DNA from: Curtobacterium sp. MCBD17_013
Lineage (GTDB): Bacteria > Actinomycetota > Actinomycetes > Actinomycetales > Microbacteriaceae
Assembly (NCBI RefSeq): GCF_003234565.1
Contig: NZ_QKTU01000001.1
Location: 1-64,000 of the forward strand
Length of the DNA: 64,000 nt
Direction: 5' to 3'
Both the position numbers and the translations under genes were made by a program. Below the pieces are notes generated by a model. That model ran no database searches, was not told the origin of the DNA, and saw nothing but the letters and a program-made list of their open reading frames with translations. Of this stretch, positions 42,339 through 52,400 are shown in pieces (the stretch's first letter is position 1; each line of letters begins with the position of its first letter).

Positions 42339-43441
42339 CAAACGGCCCTCCGTTCCGGGGCCGAGGCCCGAGCTGTGGCCGAGGCCGGAGCCGCGGCTGA
42401 AGCCGCGGGTGCGGCCCCGACCGTCTCCCGAGGCGAGGCATCGGACGGACCGCTGGCGGACCTCCCGGCCGAGCCGCCGGACGCGCCGGTCCCGCCGTCG
42501 CCACCGCGCGTACGCCGGGAGGCCCGACCCGCGCCCGCCCCACCGCGTGCCGCTCCGTCACCCGAGGAGTCCCCGATCGCGAGCTGGCGCCGCAGGTAGA
42601 TGACGCTCGCGGCGACGGTGATGACGCTGAGGAAGATCGCGACGGCGGACCCGAGCCCGTACTGACTGTTCGAGAACGTGTCGCGGTACATGGTGACGCC
42701 GAGGGTCTCGGACACCCGGTTCGGCCCGCCCTGCGTCATGGCCTGGACGATGTCGAACGTCTTGAGGCTGTTGACGATCGACAGGCCGACCACGATGGTC
42801 GTGGAGGGCCGGAGCAGCGGCCAGATCATGTACCGGAACATGCGCCAGCCGGAGGCGCCGTCGACGCGCGCGGCCTCGAGCGGCTCCTTGGGGATCGACT
42901 GCAGGCCGACGGTGAACAGCAGCGCGTTGACGCCGATGCCCTGCCACGACGCGGCGAGGATCATCACCACGGTGTTGAGCGGGGCCACCTGGAGCCAGCG
43001 GATGTCGCTGCCGGGCAGGTGCAAGAACGCGAGTGCCTGGGACAGTGCACCGCCGTTCTGCAGCACGAAGTTGAACAGGATGCCGACCGCGACGCCGGAG
43101 AGGGCGTAGGGGATGAGGAACGGCACGCGGAGCCAGGCGGCGCCCTTGAGGCCGAATGACAGGTAAGCGACGAGGAGCCCGATCCCGACGGGGATGAGCA
43201 GCGAGCCGCCGACCCAGATCAGTGTGTTGAGGAGCGCGGTGGTGAACACCGGGTCCGTGAACATCGAGGCGTAGTTGGCGAGCCCGACGAACGACGCGCT
43301 GCCGAGGCCCGTGTACGACGTGAAGCTGAGGTACACGGTGTAGAGGACGGGGAGGTAGAGGACCAGGACCACCACGGCCGCGCCTGGGCCGAGGAAGGCC
43401 CAGGCGGCGGCCTGGTAGTTGGTCGATTTGCGGTCGGCCAT
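42338..43441 (-). CDS. Carbohydrate ABC transporter permease (MalF type) with low-complexity tail
   Basis: A 367-residue permease. Residues 1-293 are an ordinary sugar permease with six predicted spans (first: AAWAFLGPGAAVVVLVLYLP) and an EAA loop (LEAARVDGASGWRMFRYMIWP). Residues about 294-367 form a Gly/Ala/Ser/Arg-rich tail absent from most relatives. It may be disordered and face the cytoplasm. It starts directly after the binding-protein stop and overlaps the next permease gene by TGATG. Confidence 0.9.
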   Translation of the reverse strand: MADRKSTNYQAAAWAFLGPGAAVVVLVLYLPVLYTVYLSFTSYTGLGSASFVGLANYASMFTDPVFTTALLNTLIWVGGSLLIPVGIGLLVAYLSFGLKGAAWLRVPFLIPYALSGVAVGILFNFVLQNGGALSQALAFLHLPGSDIRWLQVAPLNTVVMILAASWQGIGVNALLFTVGLQSIPKEPLEAARVDGASGWRMFRYMIWPLLRPSTTIVVGLSIVNSLKTFDIVQAMTQGGPNRVSETLGVTMYRDTFSNSQYGLGSAVAIFLSVITVAASVIYLRRQLAIGDSSGDGAARGGAGAGRASRRTRGGDGGTGASGGSAGRSASGPSDASPRETVGAAPAASAAAPASATARASAPERRAV

Positions 43442-43444
43442 CGG

Positions 43445-44701
43445 TTACTTGTGGCTCTTCCAGTACTGCGCGGCGACCTGCTGGATGCCCGACAGGTACT
43501 TCTTCGGGTCACCGGGGTTCGTCATGAACCCGGTGAACTGGTCGAGCGCCTCGGTCAGGATCTGCTGCGGCGTGGCCTCGTAGTAGCGCAGGTAGGTCTC
43601 GTACTTGCTGTTGTTCGACAGTTCCTTGCTCGCGTCGACGAAGGTCTGCGTCGCGGCGGTGGCCTTCGGGTTGTACGGCAGGTTGTTCTGCTGCTTCGAC
43701 CAGGCGGTCTGCGCCTTCGCGGTCATCCACCAGGCCGAGTACTTGAGCCCGAGCTGCTTCTGGGAGGACTTCTCGGGCACGCACGCCGGCGCGGTCTCGA
43801 TGGCGACGGGGGTCTTGGCCTGCGCCGGGTTCACCTTGGGGATCGTGAACACGCCCCAGTCGGTTCCGGGCTTGAGGCCGACCTGATCGATCGTCGACGC
43901 GTACCAGGTGCCGAACGGGATCATGGCGAGCTTGCCGTCCTTCATCTGCGTCTCGGGCGCCGTCTTGGAACCCGGGTCGCTGAAGTACCCCTTCTTCTCC
44001 ATGTCGAGCCAGGTGTCCATCACCTTGACCACGCGCGGATCGGTGTACGAGACCTTGCCGGTCGAGAGGCCCTGGTAGAGGTTCAGGTCCGTGCCGGCGA
44101 GGAGGATCTGGAACCACACGAACGCCCAGGGGTCGCCGCCCGAGCTCCAGAACGGCGAGATGCCGTGCTGCTTGAGGACCGCGGCGTCGGACATCATCTC
44201 GGCCCAGGTCGTCGGCGGCGTCAAGTTGTACTTGGCGAACATCGACTTGTCGTAGTACATGACCCAGTCGTCGACGCTGATCGGGGTGCAGTACTGCTTG
44301 CCGTCGATCGTGTAGAGGCTCTTGACGCTCGGGGCGATCTGGCCGTTCGCGATCGCCTTCTTCCAGATGCTCGAGGTGTCCGCGACGAGGCCCTGGTCGA
44401 CGAGCTGCTTGAGCTGGTCGCCGGTGTGCCAGGTGAACAGCCCCGGCGTCTTGTTCGTCCGGAACGACTGCTTGACGAACGCCTGGAACGCCGGCTGGTC
44501 CGCGTAGGTCGAGGACTTGAGCGAGACGCCGATGTCCTTCTGCGACACCTTCGAGAACGACTTGAAGTCCCACGACTTGTCGTTGACGAAGCTCAAGGTG
44601 CCGGTGGTGGTGTTCGACGAGCTCGACGACGAACACCCGACGAGCACCGCTGATGCCGCCAGGGTCATCGCGATGACCGGTAGCAATCGCTTCATTTTCA
44701 C
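43445..44701 (-). CDS. Sugar-binding lipoprotein of an ABC transporter
   Basis: A 418-residue solute-binding protein. The signal peptide ends in the lipobox LVGC, followed by a Ser-rich linker, so it is a membrane-anchored lipoprotein. Motifs of the family-1 binding proteins are visible: GLFTWHTGDQLKQLVDQG, TPPTTWAEM, MIPFGTWYAS and PYNPKA. The GTG at 44701 is chosen because AGGGAG lies six bases upstream; the ATG two codons later is possible. A LacI-type operator lies 82 bp upstream. Proximity to GH38 and mannose-6-phosphate isomerase genes suggests alpha-mannosides as ligand. Confidence 0.9.
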   Translation of the reverse strand: MKMKRLLPVIAMTLAASAVLVGCSSSSSSNTTTGTLSFVNDKSWDFKSFSKVSQKDIGVSLKSSTYADQPAFQAFVKQSFRTNKTPGLFTWHTGDQLKQLVDQGLVADTSSIWKKAIANGQIAPSVKSLYTIDGKQYCTPISVDDWVMYYDKSMFAKYNLTPPTTWAEMMSDAAVLKQHGISPFWSSGGDPWAFVWFQILLAGTDLNLYQGLSTGKVSYTDPRVVKVMDTWLDMEKKGYFSDPGSKTAPETQMKDGKLAMIPFGTWYASTIDQVGLKPGTDWGVFTIPKVNPAQAKTPVAIETAPACVPEKSSQKQLGLKYSAWWMTAKAQTAWSKQQNNLPYNPKATAATQTFVDASKELSNNSKYETYLRYYEATPQQILTEALDQFTGFMTNPGDPKKYLSGIQQVAAQYWKSHK

Positions 44702-44782
44702 GCTGAACTCCCTTGTTCTCGGCTCGGTGCACGCGTCTCGCCGCTCGTGGAACTCGGTGCGAGGAGTGCGGATGCAATCCGT

Positions 44783-44796
44783 TGGTATCGTTACCA
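44783..44796. promoter_or_regulatory. LacI-type operator 1
   Basis: TGGTATCGTTACCA, with palindromic arms TGGTA and TACCA around a 4-bp centre. It lies between the divergent binding-protein and ROK-kinase genes, so one site may control both. It matches the sites at 47878 and 49390 in most positions. Confidence 0.75.
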
Positions 44797-44923
44797 GGCG
44801 CTGACAGTAACATGCGCTGCGACGGAGCGGCAAGCGTGTCGATCACGATCCGGACGGACTGCGCGGGTCGGACAGCGGCGCCGCCGGACGACGGCGTGAC
44901 CGGACGACAGGCGAGTGGGGACG

Positions 44924-46090
44924 ATGAGCGGAACGCACCAGCAGCACCGGCCGGGAGGCCCGATCCACGTCATGGACGTCGGCGGCAGTCATGTGACCGC
45001 CGCGGTCGTGACGGGCCCCGGCGCCACGATCGCCCCCGATGCGGGACCGGCGTCTGGTGTCGCGACGGTCACCGGTGGCGTGCCCGGGGCCGGCTTCGAG
45101 CGTGCGGATGTCGCGGGTATCGGAGCCGACGTCCGGTGGGCGGTGCGGGCCTCCCGGACGCGGCCACTCGATGCGGGTGCGCCCCGCGACGCCCTGCTCG
45201 AGGTCCTGGTCGACGCCGCCCGCGAGGTCGCTGCCGAGGGTGCGCCCGCCTGGACGATCGCGATGCCCGGTCCGTTCGATCCCGTCCGTGGTGTCGGCGA
45301 CTTCCGGGGCATGGGGAAGTTCGAAGCGCTCACGGGTGTCGACCTCCGGGCGGCGCTGGCCGACCGGCTCGGGGTGCCGCCGACGGCCGTCGGGTTCTGC
45401 AACGACGCGGTGGCGTACGGCATCGGGGAGTGGGCTGCCGGTGCGGGCGAGCGAGCTGCACGGATGGTGTGCCTGACGCTCGGGACGGGCGTGGGGTCGG
45501 CGTTCCTCGACCACGGCGTGCACGTCGACCACGGCGACCTGGTGCCTGCTCGCGGTGAGGCGCACACGATCCGGCTCGACGGGCGGCCGCTCGAGGAGAC
45601 CGTGTCGACCGCCGCGCTCCGGGATGCCTACGCGCGGGCGACGGGTGCCGCGGGTGCGACGGGTTCCGCGGGCGCGACGGATGCAACTGGCGCGACGCAG
45701 CACGGCGGGGGAGCGGACGCGCCGAGCGTCCGCGAGATCGCCGACCGCGCGCGGCAGGGCGACATCGTGGCGGCGCGGGTGATCAGCACGACGATGACCG
45801 CACTCGGGCGGGCGCTCGGTCCGTGGGTGCGGCGGTTCGGGGCCTCCCGGACGGTGATCGGCGGTGCGATGGCGGGCTCGTGGGACCTGCTCGAGGAGCC
45901 CCTGGCGACGGCGCTGGCTGATGCCGGTGCGGTGACCGAGCTCCGGCAGGCGCAGCTCGGGTCGGACGCGCCGCTCATCGGGGCGGCGTGTTGTGCGCCC
46001 TCGGCGGAGGTGGGGCGGCGTGTTGTGCCCCCTCGGCGGATCGCGGCCCCGCGCGCTACCCCCGCTCCGTGCCCCGCACCGACGCCTTGA
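44924..46090 (+). CDS. ROK family sugar kinase
   Basis: A 388-residue ROK protein without the HTH of ROK repressors, hence a kinase. The N-terminal phosphate motif is HVMDVGGSHVTAAVV, and the second is LTLGTGVGSAFL. The zinc-site region usual in ROK kinases is reduced. An Ala/Gly/Thr-rich insert with GAT repeats occurs near residues 243-268. The locus suggests phosphorylation of mannose to mannose-6-phosphate for the isomerase encoded next; glucose or fructose remain possible. The C-terminus overlaps the convergent isomerase gene by about 35 bases, and its last 35 residues are Pro/Arg-rich and unlike the family. Confidence 0.8.
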   Translation: MSGTHQQHRPGGPIHVMDVGGSHVTAAVVTGPGATIAPDAGPASGVATVTGGVPGAGFERADVAGIGADVRWAVRASRTRPLDAGAPRDALLEVLVDAAREVAAEGAPAWTIAMPGPFDPVRGVGDFRGMGKFEALTGVDLRAALADRLGVPPTAVGFCNDAVAYGIGEWAAGAGERAARMVCLTLGTGVGSAFLDHGVHVDHGDLVPARGEAHTIRLDGRPLEETVSTAALRDAYARATGAAGATGSAGATDATGATQHGGGADAPSVREIADRARQGDIVAARVISTTMTALGRALGPWVRRFGASRTVIGGAMAGSWDLLEEPLATALADAGAVTELRQAQLGSDAPLIGAACCAPSAEVGRRVVPPRRIAAPRATPAPCPAPTP

Positions 46091-47822
46091 CGGTCCCGAG
46101 GCGCTGACCGGTCCCGCGCCCGTGCGGACGGATCGTGTAGGGCCCGACGGCGGCCGGGACGATGAAGGTCTCGGCGTAGTGGACGACGAACGGCTCGAAC
46201 GCGCCGGTCGGGCTCTCGACGACGGCCTCGGCACCCTCGACGAGGTTGAGGACGTTGACCGTGCCGCGGGTGTCGTGCGGGACGACGTCGGTGAACCAGT
46301 GCCGACGGACCTCGATGAACTCGAGCTCGTGCAGGCCGGTGCGCTCCTCGACCCAGCCGTCGCCGGAGGCCACCTCGGTCACCTGGTCGACCAGGTGGTC
46401 GCGGGTCCACGTCGTGTCCCGGTCCCACTGCACGTTCGCCATCGCGTGGTCGAGGTGGATCGGACGCGGGACGCCGTCGAGCCCGACCCGGCCCCAGTCC
46501 CACATCTTGAAGGTGAAGATGTACGGCGTCGCCGAGATCTCGAGCACCATCGAGTTCGCGCCGGAGCAGTGCACGGTGCCGGCGGGGATGAGGAAGTGGT
46601 CGTGCTTCTTGGCGGGGAACGCGTTGACGAACGCGTCGGCCTCGAACGGGGCGGCACCGGTCTCGGCGGTGCGGAGCGCCTGCTCCATCGCGGCCGGTTC
46701 GGCGTCCTCGCGGAGCCCGAGGTACACCACGGCGTCGTCGGCGGCGTCGAGCAGGTAGTAGCTCTCGTCCTGCGTGTAGTGCATGCCGAACTTGTCCTGG
46801 ATGTACCCGGTCAGCGGATGGACCTGAAGTGACAGGTTGCCGCCCTCCATGGTGTCCAGGAAGTCGAAGCGGATCGGGAACTCCGGGCCGAACCGCGCGT
46901 GGGTCCGCTCGCCCAGGAGCTCCCGCGGGTGCCGGAGGACCAGGTCGAGCGAGGGGACCTCGACCACCGTGCCGTCGACGTCGATCAGGAGGCTGTTCTC
47001 CTCGGGCACGCAGTCGAAGCACCAGGCGTAGTTCTCGGCGTCGTCGAGGTCGAACGTCGTCTTCATCCACTGGCCACCCCACACGCCGGGGTCGAAGAAC
47101 GGGACGACCCGGAACGGACGGGTCGTCGCGGCGGCGAGTCCTGCTCGGAACGTGTCGCCGGTGATGAGCTTGGCGGTCGCCATCGTGCTGTTGGCGTCGA
47201 GGACGTAGTCGATCCGGTCGAACAGCGCCCGCTTGTGCCGGTCGGCCATCCGCCACTCGACGAAGAACCCGCGCTTGACCTTGCGGAGCTGGTCGTCGTC
47301 GCCGTTGTCCGCGCGCCAGTTCGGGGCACCCGCGCGCTGTCGCTGCTGGATCTCCCATCGGGCGAGGTCGGCGAGGACGATGGTGTCGAACGTCGTCGGC
47401 ACGAGCGTGGCGCCCCAGCCGTAGACGACGACGGGCCGCTCGGACGCGGCGACCCGGTCGGCCACGGCGGCGAGCCGGTCCGCGTCGTACAGGACGTCGA
47501 GCGTGCGATGGTCCATGACGCCGAACACCCGGTCGTCGGTGAGGTTCGGGGCGAGGAGCGCGTCGATGTACTCGGGGGAGTGCGCCGCCGCGGCCTCGAC
47601 GTCGATGAGCTCGGCGTCGGGGAGTACCCGGGCGAGCTCGGCACGGAGCCCCTCGAGGTCGCTGCCGGGGTAGGTGTCGATCGCGATCGGGCGACCGGGA
47701 GCCGCGTGTTCCGCCAGTCGCCCCCACGCCTCGGGGCCGGTCCAGGCGTGGTGCCCGGGTCCGACGGCCACCGACGGTGCCGTGTCGTAGGTCGCCCGTG
47801 ATCCGGTCGGTCGGTCGTCCAT
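46056..47822 (-). CDS. Two-domain class I mannose-6-phosphate isomerase
   Basis: A 588-residue enzyme converting mannose-6-P to fructose-6-P. Residues about 1-225 form a nucleoside-kinase-like domain (PIAIDTYPGSDLEGL, VYGWGATLVPT) without a proper P-loop. From about 240 the cupin isomerase follows: PGVWGGQWMKTTF, then GGNLSLQVHPLTGY with Gln and His zinc ligands, HDHFLIPAGTVHCSG, and a C-terminal cupin. This long form is known in some Firmicutes and Actinobacteria. The ATG at 47822 has AAGGGAGC upstream; an earlier start would run into the operator. A LacI-type operator lies 56 bp upstream. Confidence 0.85.
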   Translation of the reverse strand: MDDRPTGSRATYDTAPSVAVGPGHHAWTGPEAWGRLAEHAAPGRPIAIDTYPGSDLEGLRAELARVLPDAELIDVEAAAAHSPEYIDALLAPNLTDDRVFGVMDHRTLDVLYDADRLAAVADRVAASERPVVVYGWGATLVPTTFDTIVLADLARWEIQQRQRAGAPNWRADNGDDDQLRKVKRGFFVEWRMADRHKRALFDRIDYVLDANSTMATAKLITGDTFRAGLAAATTRPFRVVPFFDPGVWGGQWMKTTFDLDDAENYAWCFDCVPEENSLLIDVDGTVVEVPSLDLVLRHPRELLGERTHARFGPEFPIRFDFLDTMEGGNLSLQVHPLTGYIQDKFGMHYTQDESYYLLDAADDAVVYLGLREDAEPAAMEQALRTAETGAAPFEADAFVNAFPAKKHDHFLIPAGTVHCSGANSMVLEISATPYIFTFKMWDWGRVGLDGVPRPIHLDHAMANVQWDRDTTWTRDHLVDQVTEVASGDGWVEERTGLHELEFIEVRRHWFTDVVPHDTRGTVNVLNLVEGAEAVVESPTGAFEPFVVHYAETFIVPAAVGPYTIRPHGRGTGQRLGTVKASVRGTERG

Positions 47823-47877
47823 CCCCGCTCCCTTCGCGTCCGCGACCGACGCTGGCCGCATGGACGTGTGTTCAGGT

Positions 47878-47891
47878 TGGTAACGTTATCA
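47878..47891. promoter_or_regulatory. LacI-type operator 2
   Basis: TGGTAACGTTATCA, 56 bp before the isomerase start. It differs from operator 3 at one base in the centre and fits the consensus TGGTAWCGWTAYCA. Confidence 0.75.
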
Positions 47892-48213
47892 GGATCGGCA
47901 CCGATCGCAAGCCCGCCGGGAGGCCCGGCTCCGTCCCCTCGGGAGGCCCACCTCCGGCCGGCCTCGGCGCCGCGTCCGGCGTCTCCTCGGGAGCGCTGCC
48001 GCTCCTCCCGATGGACCCGAGCCTCCCGGCGGCTGGTTTCGACGTCCCGGTTGTCGTTCGCCAGCAGCACCGTCGAAACTCCCGGGCGGCTGCGGCTCCA
48101 CCACGTGCCCCGCCGCTGCTCTCGACGGTCCCGGTGTCGTTCGACAGCGGGATCGCCGGCATACACGGGTGGTCCTCGAGTGCGGGGCGGTGCAGCCGGG
48201 AGGCCCGCCGCGG
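47892..48213. other. Non-coding gap with GGGAGG repeats
   Basis: No gene is seen in these 320 bp between the LacI stop and the isomerase operator. Three CGGGAGGCCC-type elements and one inverted GCCTCCCG occur at about 47925, 47941, 48014 and 48188. A diverged pair, GACGTCCCGGTTGTCGTTCG (48031 region) and GACGGTCCCGGTGTCGTTCG (48124 region), repeats once. A hairpin terminator for lacI is plausible but not clear. Confidence 0.5.
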
Positions 48214-49272
48214 CTACGCGAAGTCGACGAACTCGACCGGCAGCTCGACGAGCCGCGGCGCGCTGTCGTCCCCACGATCGAGGCGGTCGAAGAGCATGCG
48301 GGCGGCGACGCGACCCAGCTCGGCGGCGTCGTGCGCGACGACGGACAGCGGCACCGGGGACATGTCCGCGAACTCGAACGAGTCGAACCCGAAGAGCCGG
48401 ATCGGAGCGGGCTGCTCGCCGCGGTCGCGCGCCTGTGCCCGGGACTTCGTGATCGCGCGGATCGCGCCGATGGAGTTGCGGTTGTTGGCGGCGAAGACGG
48501 CGGTGGGCGGGGCCTCCAGGCCGAGCAGCTGGTCCATCGCCTGCTCGGCGGAACTGACGTCCTGCTGCCCGAGCCGGACGAGCTCGTCGACGGGCTCGAG
48601 CCCGTGGCGCTCGTGCGCCTGGCGGAAGCCCTCGAACCGTCGGCGGCCGGTCGACACCGACACCTGGTTGCCGAGGAACCCGACGCGGGTGTGCCCCTCG
48701 GCGAGCATGCGGTCCGTGGCGACGAGCGCACCATGGATGTCGTCGAGCAGGATCGCGTCGGCGCTGACGTCGGGGAACGTGCGCGACGCGAGCACCACGG
48801 GCACGCCGGCCAGGGCGTCGGGGGCGAACCGTGCGGGTTCCCGACCGGCGGGGACCACGATGAGGCCCTCGACCTGCCGACCGAGGAAGTCCGCGAGCAG
48901 CTGCTGCTCGAGGTCCTCGTCCTCGTTCGTGACACCGATGATGATGCGTCGGCCGGCCTCGCCGACGACCTCCTCGACGCCCTGGAGCATCCCCGCGTAG
49001 TAGGGGTTCCCGACGTTCGTGATGAGCACGCCGACGAGTCCCGAGCGGCGACCCTGGCGGAGTCGACGGGCGTTCTCGTTCCGGTGGTAGCCGACCTCGG
49101 CGATGGCGCGCTCGACCCGGTCCTGGAGCTCGGGCCGGACGTTCTTGCCCCCGGAGAGCACACGGGACACCGTCATCGGGCTGACCTCGGCGACACGCGC
49201 GATGTCCTTGACCGTCGGCGCACCACGACCGCGCCCCGTCGTGGGCCCGCTCCCGTTCCCCGCGGCTGCCAT
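48214..49272 (-). CDS. LacI family transcriptional regulator of the mannoside locus
   Basis: A 352-residue LacI-type repressor. The helix-turn-helix is at about 19-42 (VKDIARVAEVSPMTVSRVL) with the hinge helix ENARRLRQGR, followed by a periplasmic-binding-protein-like sensor domain (GVLITNVGNPYYAGMLQG, GFLGNQVSVSTGRRRFEG, FAANNRNSIGAI). The recognition helix SPMTVSRV is the type that binds palindromes with a central CG, as in the three operators at 44783, 47878 and 49390. It is divergent from the GH38 gene. The inducer is probably a mannose derivative (inference). Confidence 0.92.
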   Translation of the reverse strand: MAAAGNGSGPTTGRGRGAPTVKDIARVAEVSPMTVSRVLSGGKNVRPELQDRVERAIAEVGYHRNENARRLRQGRRSGLVGVLITNVGNPYYAGMLQGVEEVVGEAGRRIIIGVTNEDEDLEQQLLADFLGRQVEGLIVVPAGREPARFAPDALAGVPVVLASRTFPDVSADAILLDDIHGALVATDRMLAEGHTRVGFLGNQVSVSTGRRRFEGFRQAHERHGLEPVDELVRLGQQDVSSAEQAMDQLLGLEAPPTAVFAANNRNSIGAIRAITKSRAQARDRGEQPAPIRLFGFDSFEFADMSPVPLSVVAHDAAELGRVAARMLFDRLDRGDDSAPRLVELPVEFVDFA

Positions 49273-49389
49273 GCCTCAAGGTATACAGCAGCACCGGCTC
49301 CGGCCGGACACACGTGCACAGCAGCACCGGCCTCGGCCGGTCACACGATTGCCCCTTGCGGAGCGCCCCCGTCGTCCTGCTAGCGTTAT

Positions 49390-49403
49390 TGGTAACGATA
49401 TCA
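49390..49403. promoter_or_regulatory. LacI-type operator 3
   Basis: TGGTAACGATATCA lies between the divergent lacI and GH38 genes, 12 bases before the GH38 ATG. Its position over the GH38 start region suits direct repression, and it may also autoregulate lacI. Confidence 0.75.
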
Positions 49404-49415
49404 ATTCGACGACGA

Positions 49416-52400
49416 ATGGTGCTGCTGATGACCGACGCCCGTGGTGATCGCCCAACTCGACCCCCGCTGATCTCGGCACAGCCGTGGCAGCACACCGATG
49501 CGCGCGTCGGACTGATCGACCGCGCCGTCGCCGCGACCGGCACGTTCGGCGGCGAACGTGTCCGCGTCCTGCCCGAGCCCATGCGCGCCACACGGGACGA
49601 CGTCGAGGTCCAGGCGGTGCGCCTCCTGTTCGACACCGAGGAGGCGGCGGCGCGCGCGACCGACGTCGTGATCGAACCCGGCACCGCGACCGGCACCGGC
49701 ACCGCCGCCGCCGCCGCGCCGGGCGCGCTCGTCGGCTTCGCGACGGCCCCCGACGCGCTGTCGGTGCGCCTCCTGGTCCGCGTCGTCGACGCGCCGACCG
49801 CGGCATCCGTCCGGATCCCGTCCCTCGGCGACGGCGCGGTGTCCGTCGAGCTCACGCCGCAGCGCCCGTGGTCCGTGCACGTCGTGCACCACTCGCACTT
49901 CGACTTCGGCTACACCGACCCGCAGGCGACGGTCATCGCGAGCCAGCGGTCGTACCTCGACACCGCCATGGACCTCGCCCGCGCGACCGACGACTGGCCC
50001 GAGGAGGCCCGGTTCCGCTGGAACGCCGAGGCGCTCTGGGCGTTCACCGACTGGGAGCGGCACCGCCCACAGGCGCAGGTCGACGAGTTCGTGCAGCTCG
50101 TCAAGGACGGCCGGATCGGCCTGAGCGCGATGCCGTACAACCTGCACACCGACACGTGCTCGACGGACGAGCTGCACGAACTCCTCCGCGACGCCCGGCG
50201 CATCCGCGACCAGTACGGCATCGACTTCACCACCGCGATGCAGACGGACGTCCCGGGACAGGTGGCGGGCCTCCCGGACGCGCTGCAGGAGGTCGGCGTC
50301 AAGTACCTGGCGGTCGCGCACAACTGGGCGGGCCGGTCGCAGCCGCACACCTCGGGCGCGCTCAACCTGCCCCGCATGTTCCGCTGGCGCACCCCCGCCG
50401 GCAACTCGGTGATCGTGTGGATGACCGACAGCCCGCACGGCCTGGCGTACATGGAGGGGCCGATGATCGGCTTCACCGAGTCGTACGCGTCCGTGGACGC
50501 GCTGTTCCCCGCGTACCTGACCGCGCTCGCCACCCGCGGCTACCCGTTCCCGCCCGGGATCTTCGGCGCCCACGGCGAGCAGACCGAGGGCCGCGACGGC
50601 TACCCGTGGGAGGTCCTGCACATCCGAACGCAGGGGTTCATGGGCGACAACGGCCCCGCCCGGCTCCAGCTCGCCGAGATCGTCCGCGAGTGGAACGACA
50701 CGTGGACCTCCCCGACGCTGCGGGTGTCGCGGAACGAGGACTTCTTCGCCGAGGCGGAGGCCCGCCACGGCGACGAGCTCCAGACGTTCCAGGGGGACTG
50801 GGGCGACTGGTGGGTCGAGGGCGTCGGCTCCGCGGCCGTGCCGCTCGCACTCGCCCGGGAGGCCCAGGCCGCCGTCACCGACGCCGGCGCGTTCTCGCAG
50901 GCGGCCGCGTTGATCGGCGCTGCCGCGGTACCGGAGGAAACCGCGCGCCGCACCGAGGCGTACGACGCGATCTCGATGTTCAACGAGCACACGTGGGGCG
51001 CCGGGAACTCCTGGACCCACGGGGACGCCGGGTTCGAGTCGGGGGAGCTGCAGTGGCAGTGGAAGGTGGCGCAGGGCATCGGCGCGCACCAGCGGGCCAC
51101 CGAGTTCCGGGAGCAGGCGATGGCGTACCTCGGCGCCGCGGTGCCGCGCGACCCCGACGCGGTCGTCAGCTTCATCGCCGCGAACGCCACCGGCCGCCGC
51201 CGCAGCACCGTCGCGCGCCTGCTCGTCAAGGAGGCCCACATCGGCCTCGACCAGGACATCGAGGTCCGGGACGGCCGCACCGGCGAACCGCTGCCGGTGG
51301 TCCTCGAACCGCAGTCGAACACGGCGCACCGGGAGTCCGGGCGCTGGGCGGTCGTGCGGGTCGAGGACGTGCCCGCGTTCGGGTTCGTCCGACTCGACGT
51401 GTCGGTCGCGGCGACGTCCGCGCCGAGCGACGCTCCCGTTCCCCTCCGGTCCCGGGCCCGCGCCGAGGTGCTCACGCTCGAGAACGAGTACCTGCGCGTC
51501 GTCGTCGACGAGACCACGTCCTCCATCGCGTCGATCATCGAGCGGCGGACCGGACGTGAGCTCGTGAACGGGTCGTCCGTCGCTGGGTTCAACGCGTACC
51601 TCTACGACCAGTACGGCAGCTCGGGCGCCGGGTTCAACCACCTGGCGAACAAGCTGTCCGTCTCCGACCGGCTCGAACTGCTCGTGTCGCGGACGACCGC
51701 CCGGCCCGCCGTCGTCCTCGAGCGGACGAGCGACGCGGTCGAGGAACGCCTGGTCTACGAGTTCGTCGCCGACGGGGTGGACTCCGTCGTCGTGACGCTC
51801 CGGCTCCGGCACGGCGACGGCGTGCTGCTCATCGAGAACCGCCTGGCCAAGCCGACGACCCTGATCAAGGAGAGCGCCTACTTCGCGTTCCCGTTCGCCG
51901 TCGACGACCCGGTCGTCCGGTTCGAGGTCTCCGGCGGGGTCACGGGCGACGGCGTCCCGCACATCCCGGGAGCGCCGCAGCACATGCGCGCGATCCGCAA
52001 CTGGATCACCCTGAGCGACCCGGAGACCCACGACGACGTCGTCTGGGTGACGAAGGACGCCCCGCTCGTGCAGACCGGGAGCATCGCGGTGCCGTACGCG
52101 CCGTTCCCCGCGAGCACGAGTCCCGTCGAACCGGGCACCGTGTTCTCGTGGCTCCACAACAACGTGTGGGACACGAACTTCCCGATCGAGCAGGCGTTCA
52201 CCGCGACCTTCCGGTACGCAGTCGGGGTCCGCACGGACCGGGACGGAGCCTCGGCCGAGGGTCTGGCCGTGGCGGCGACCGGCGAACTCGTGCACCCGTT
52301 GACGACCGCGGAGGCCAAGGGCCGTCCGGACACCGCCGCTCGGGCCGATGTGTCCCTGCTCGACCTCGACGACGACCGCGTGCAACTGGTCGGTGTCGTC

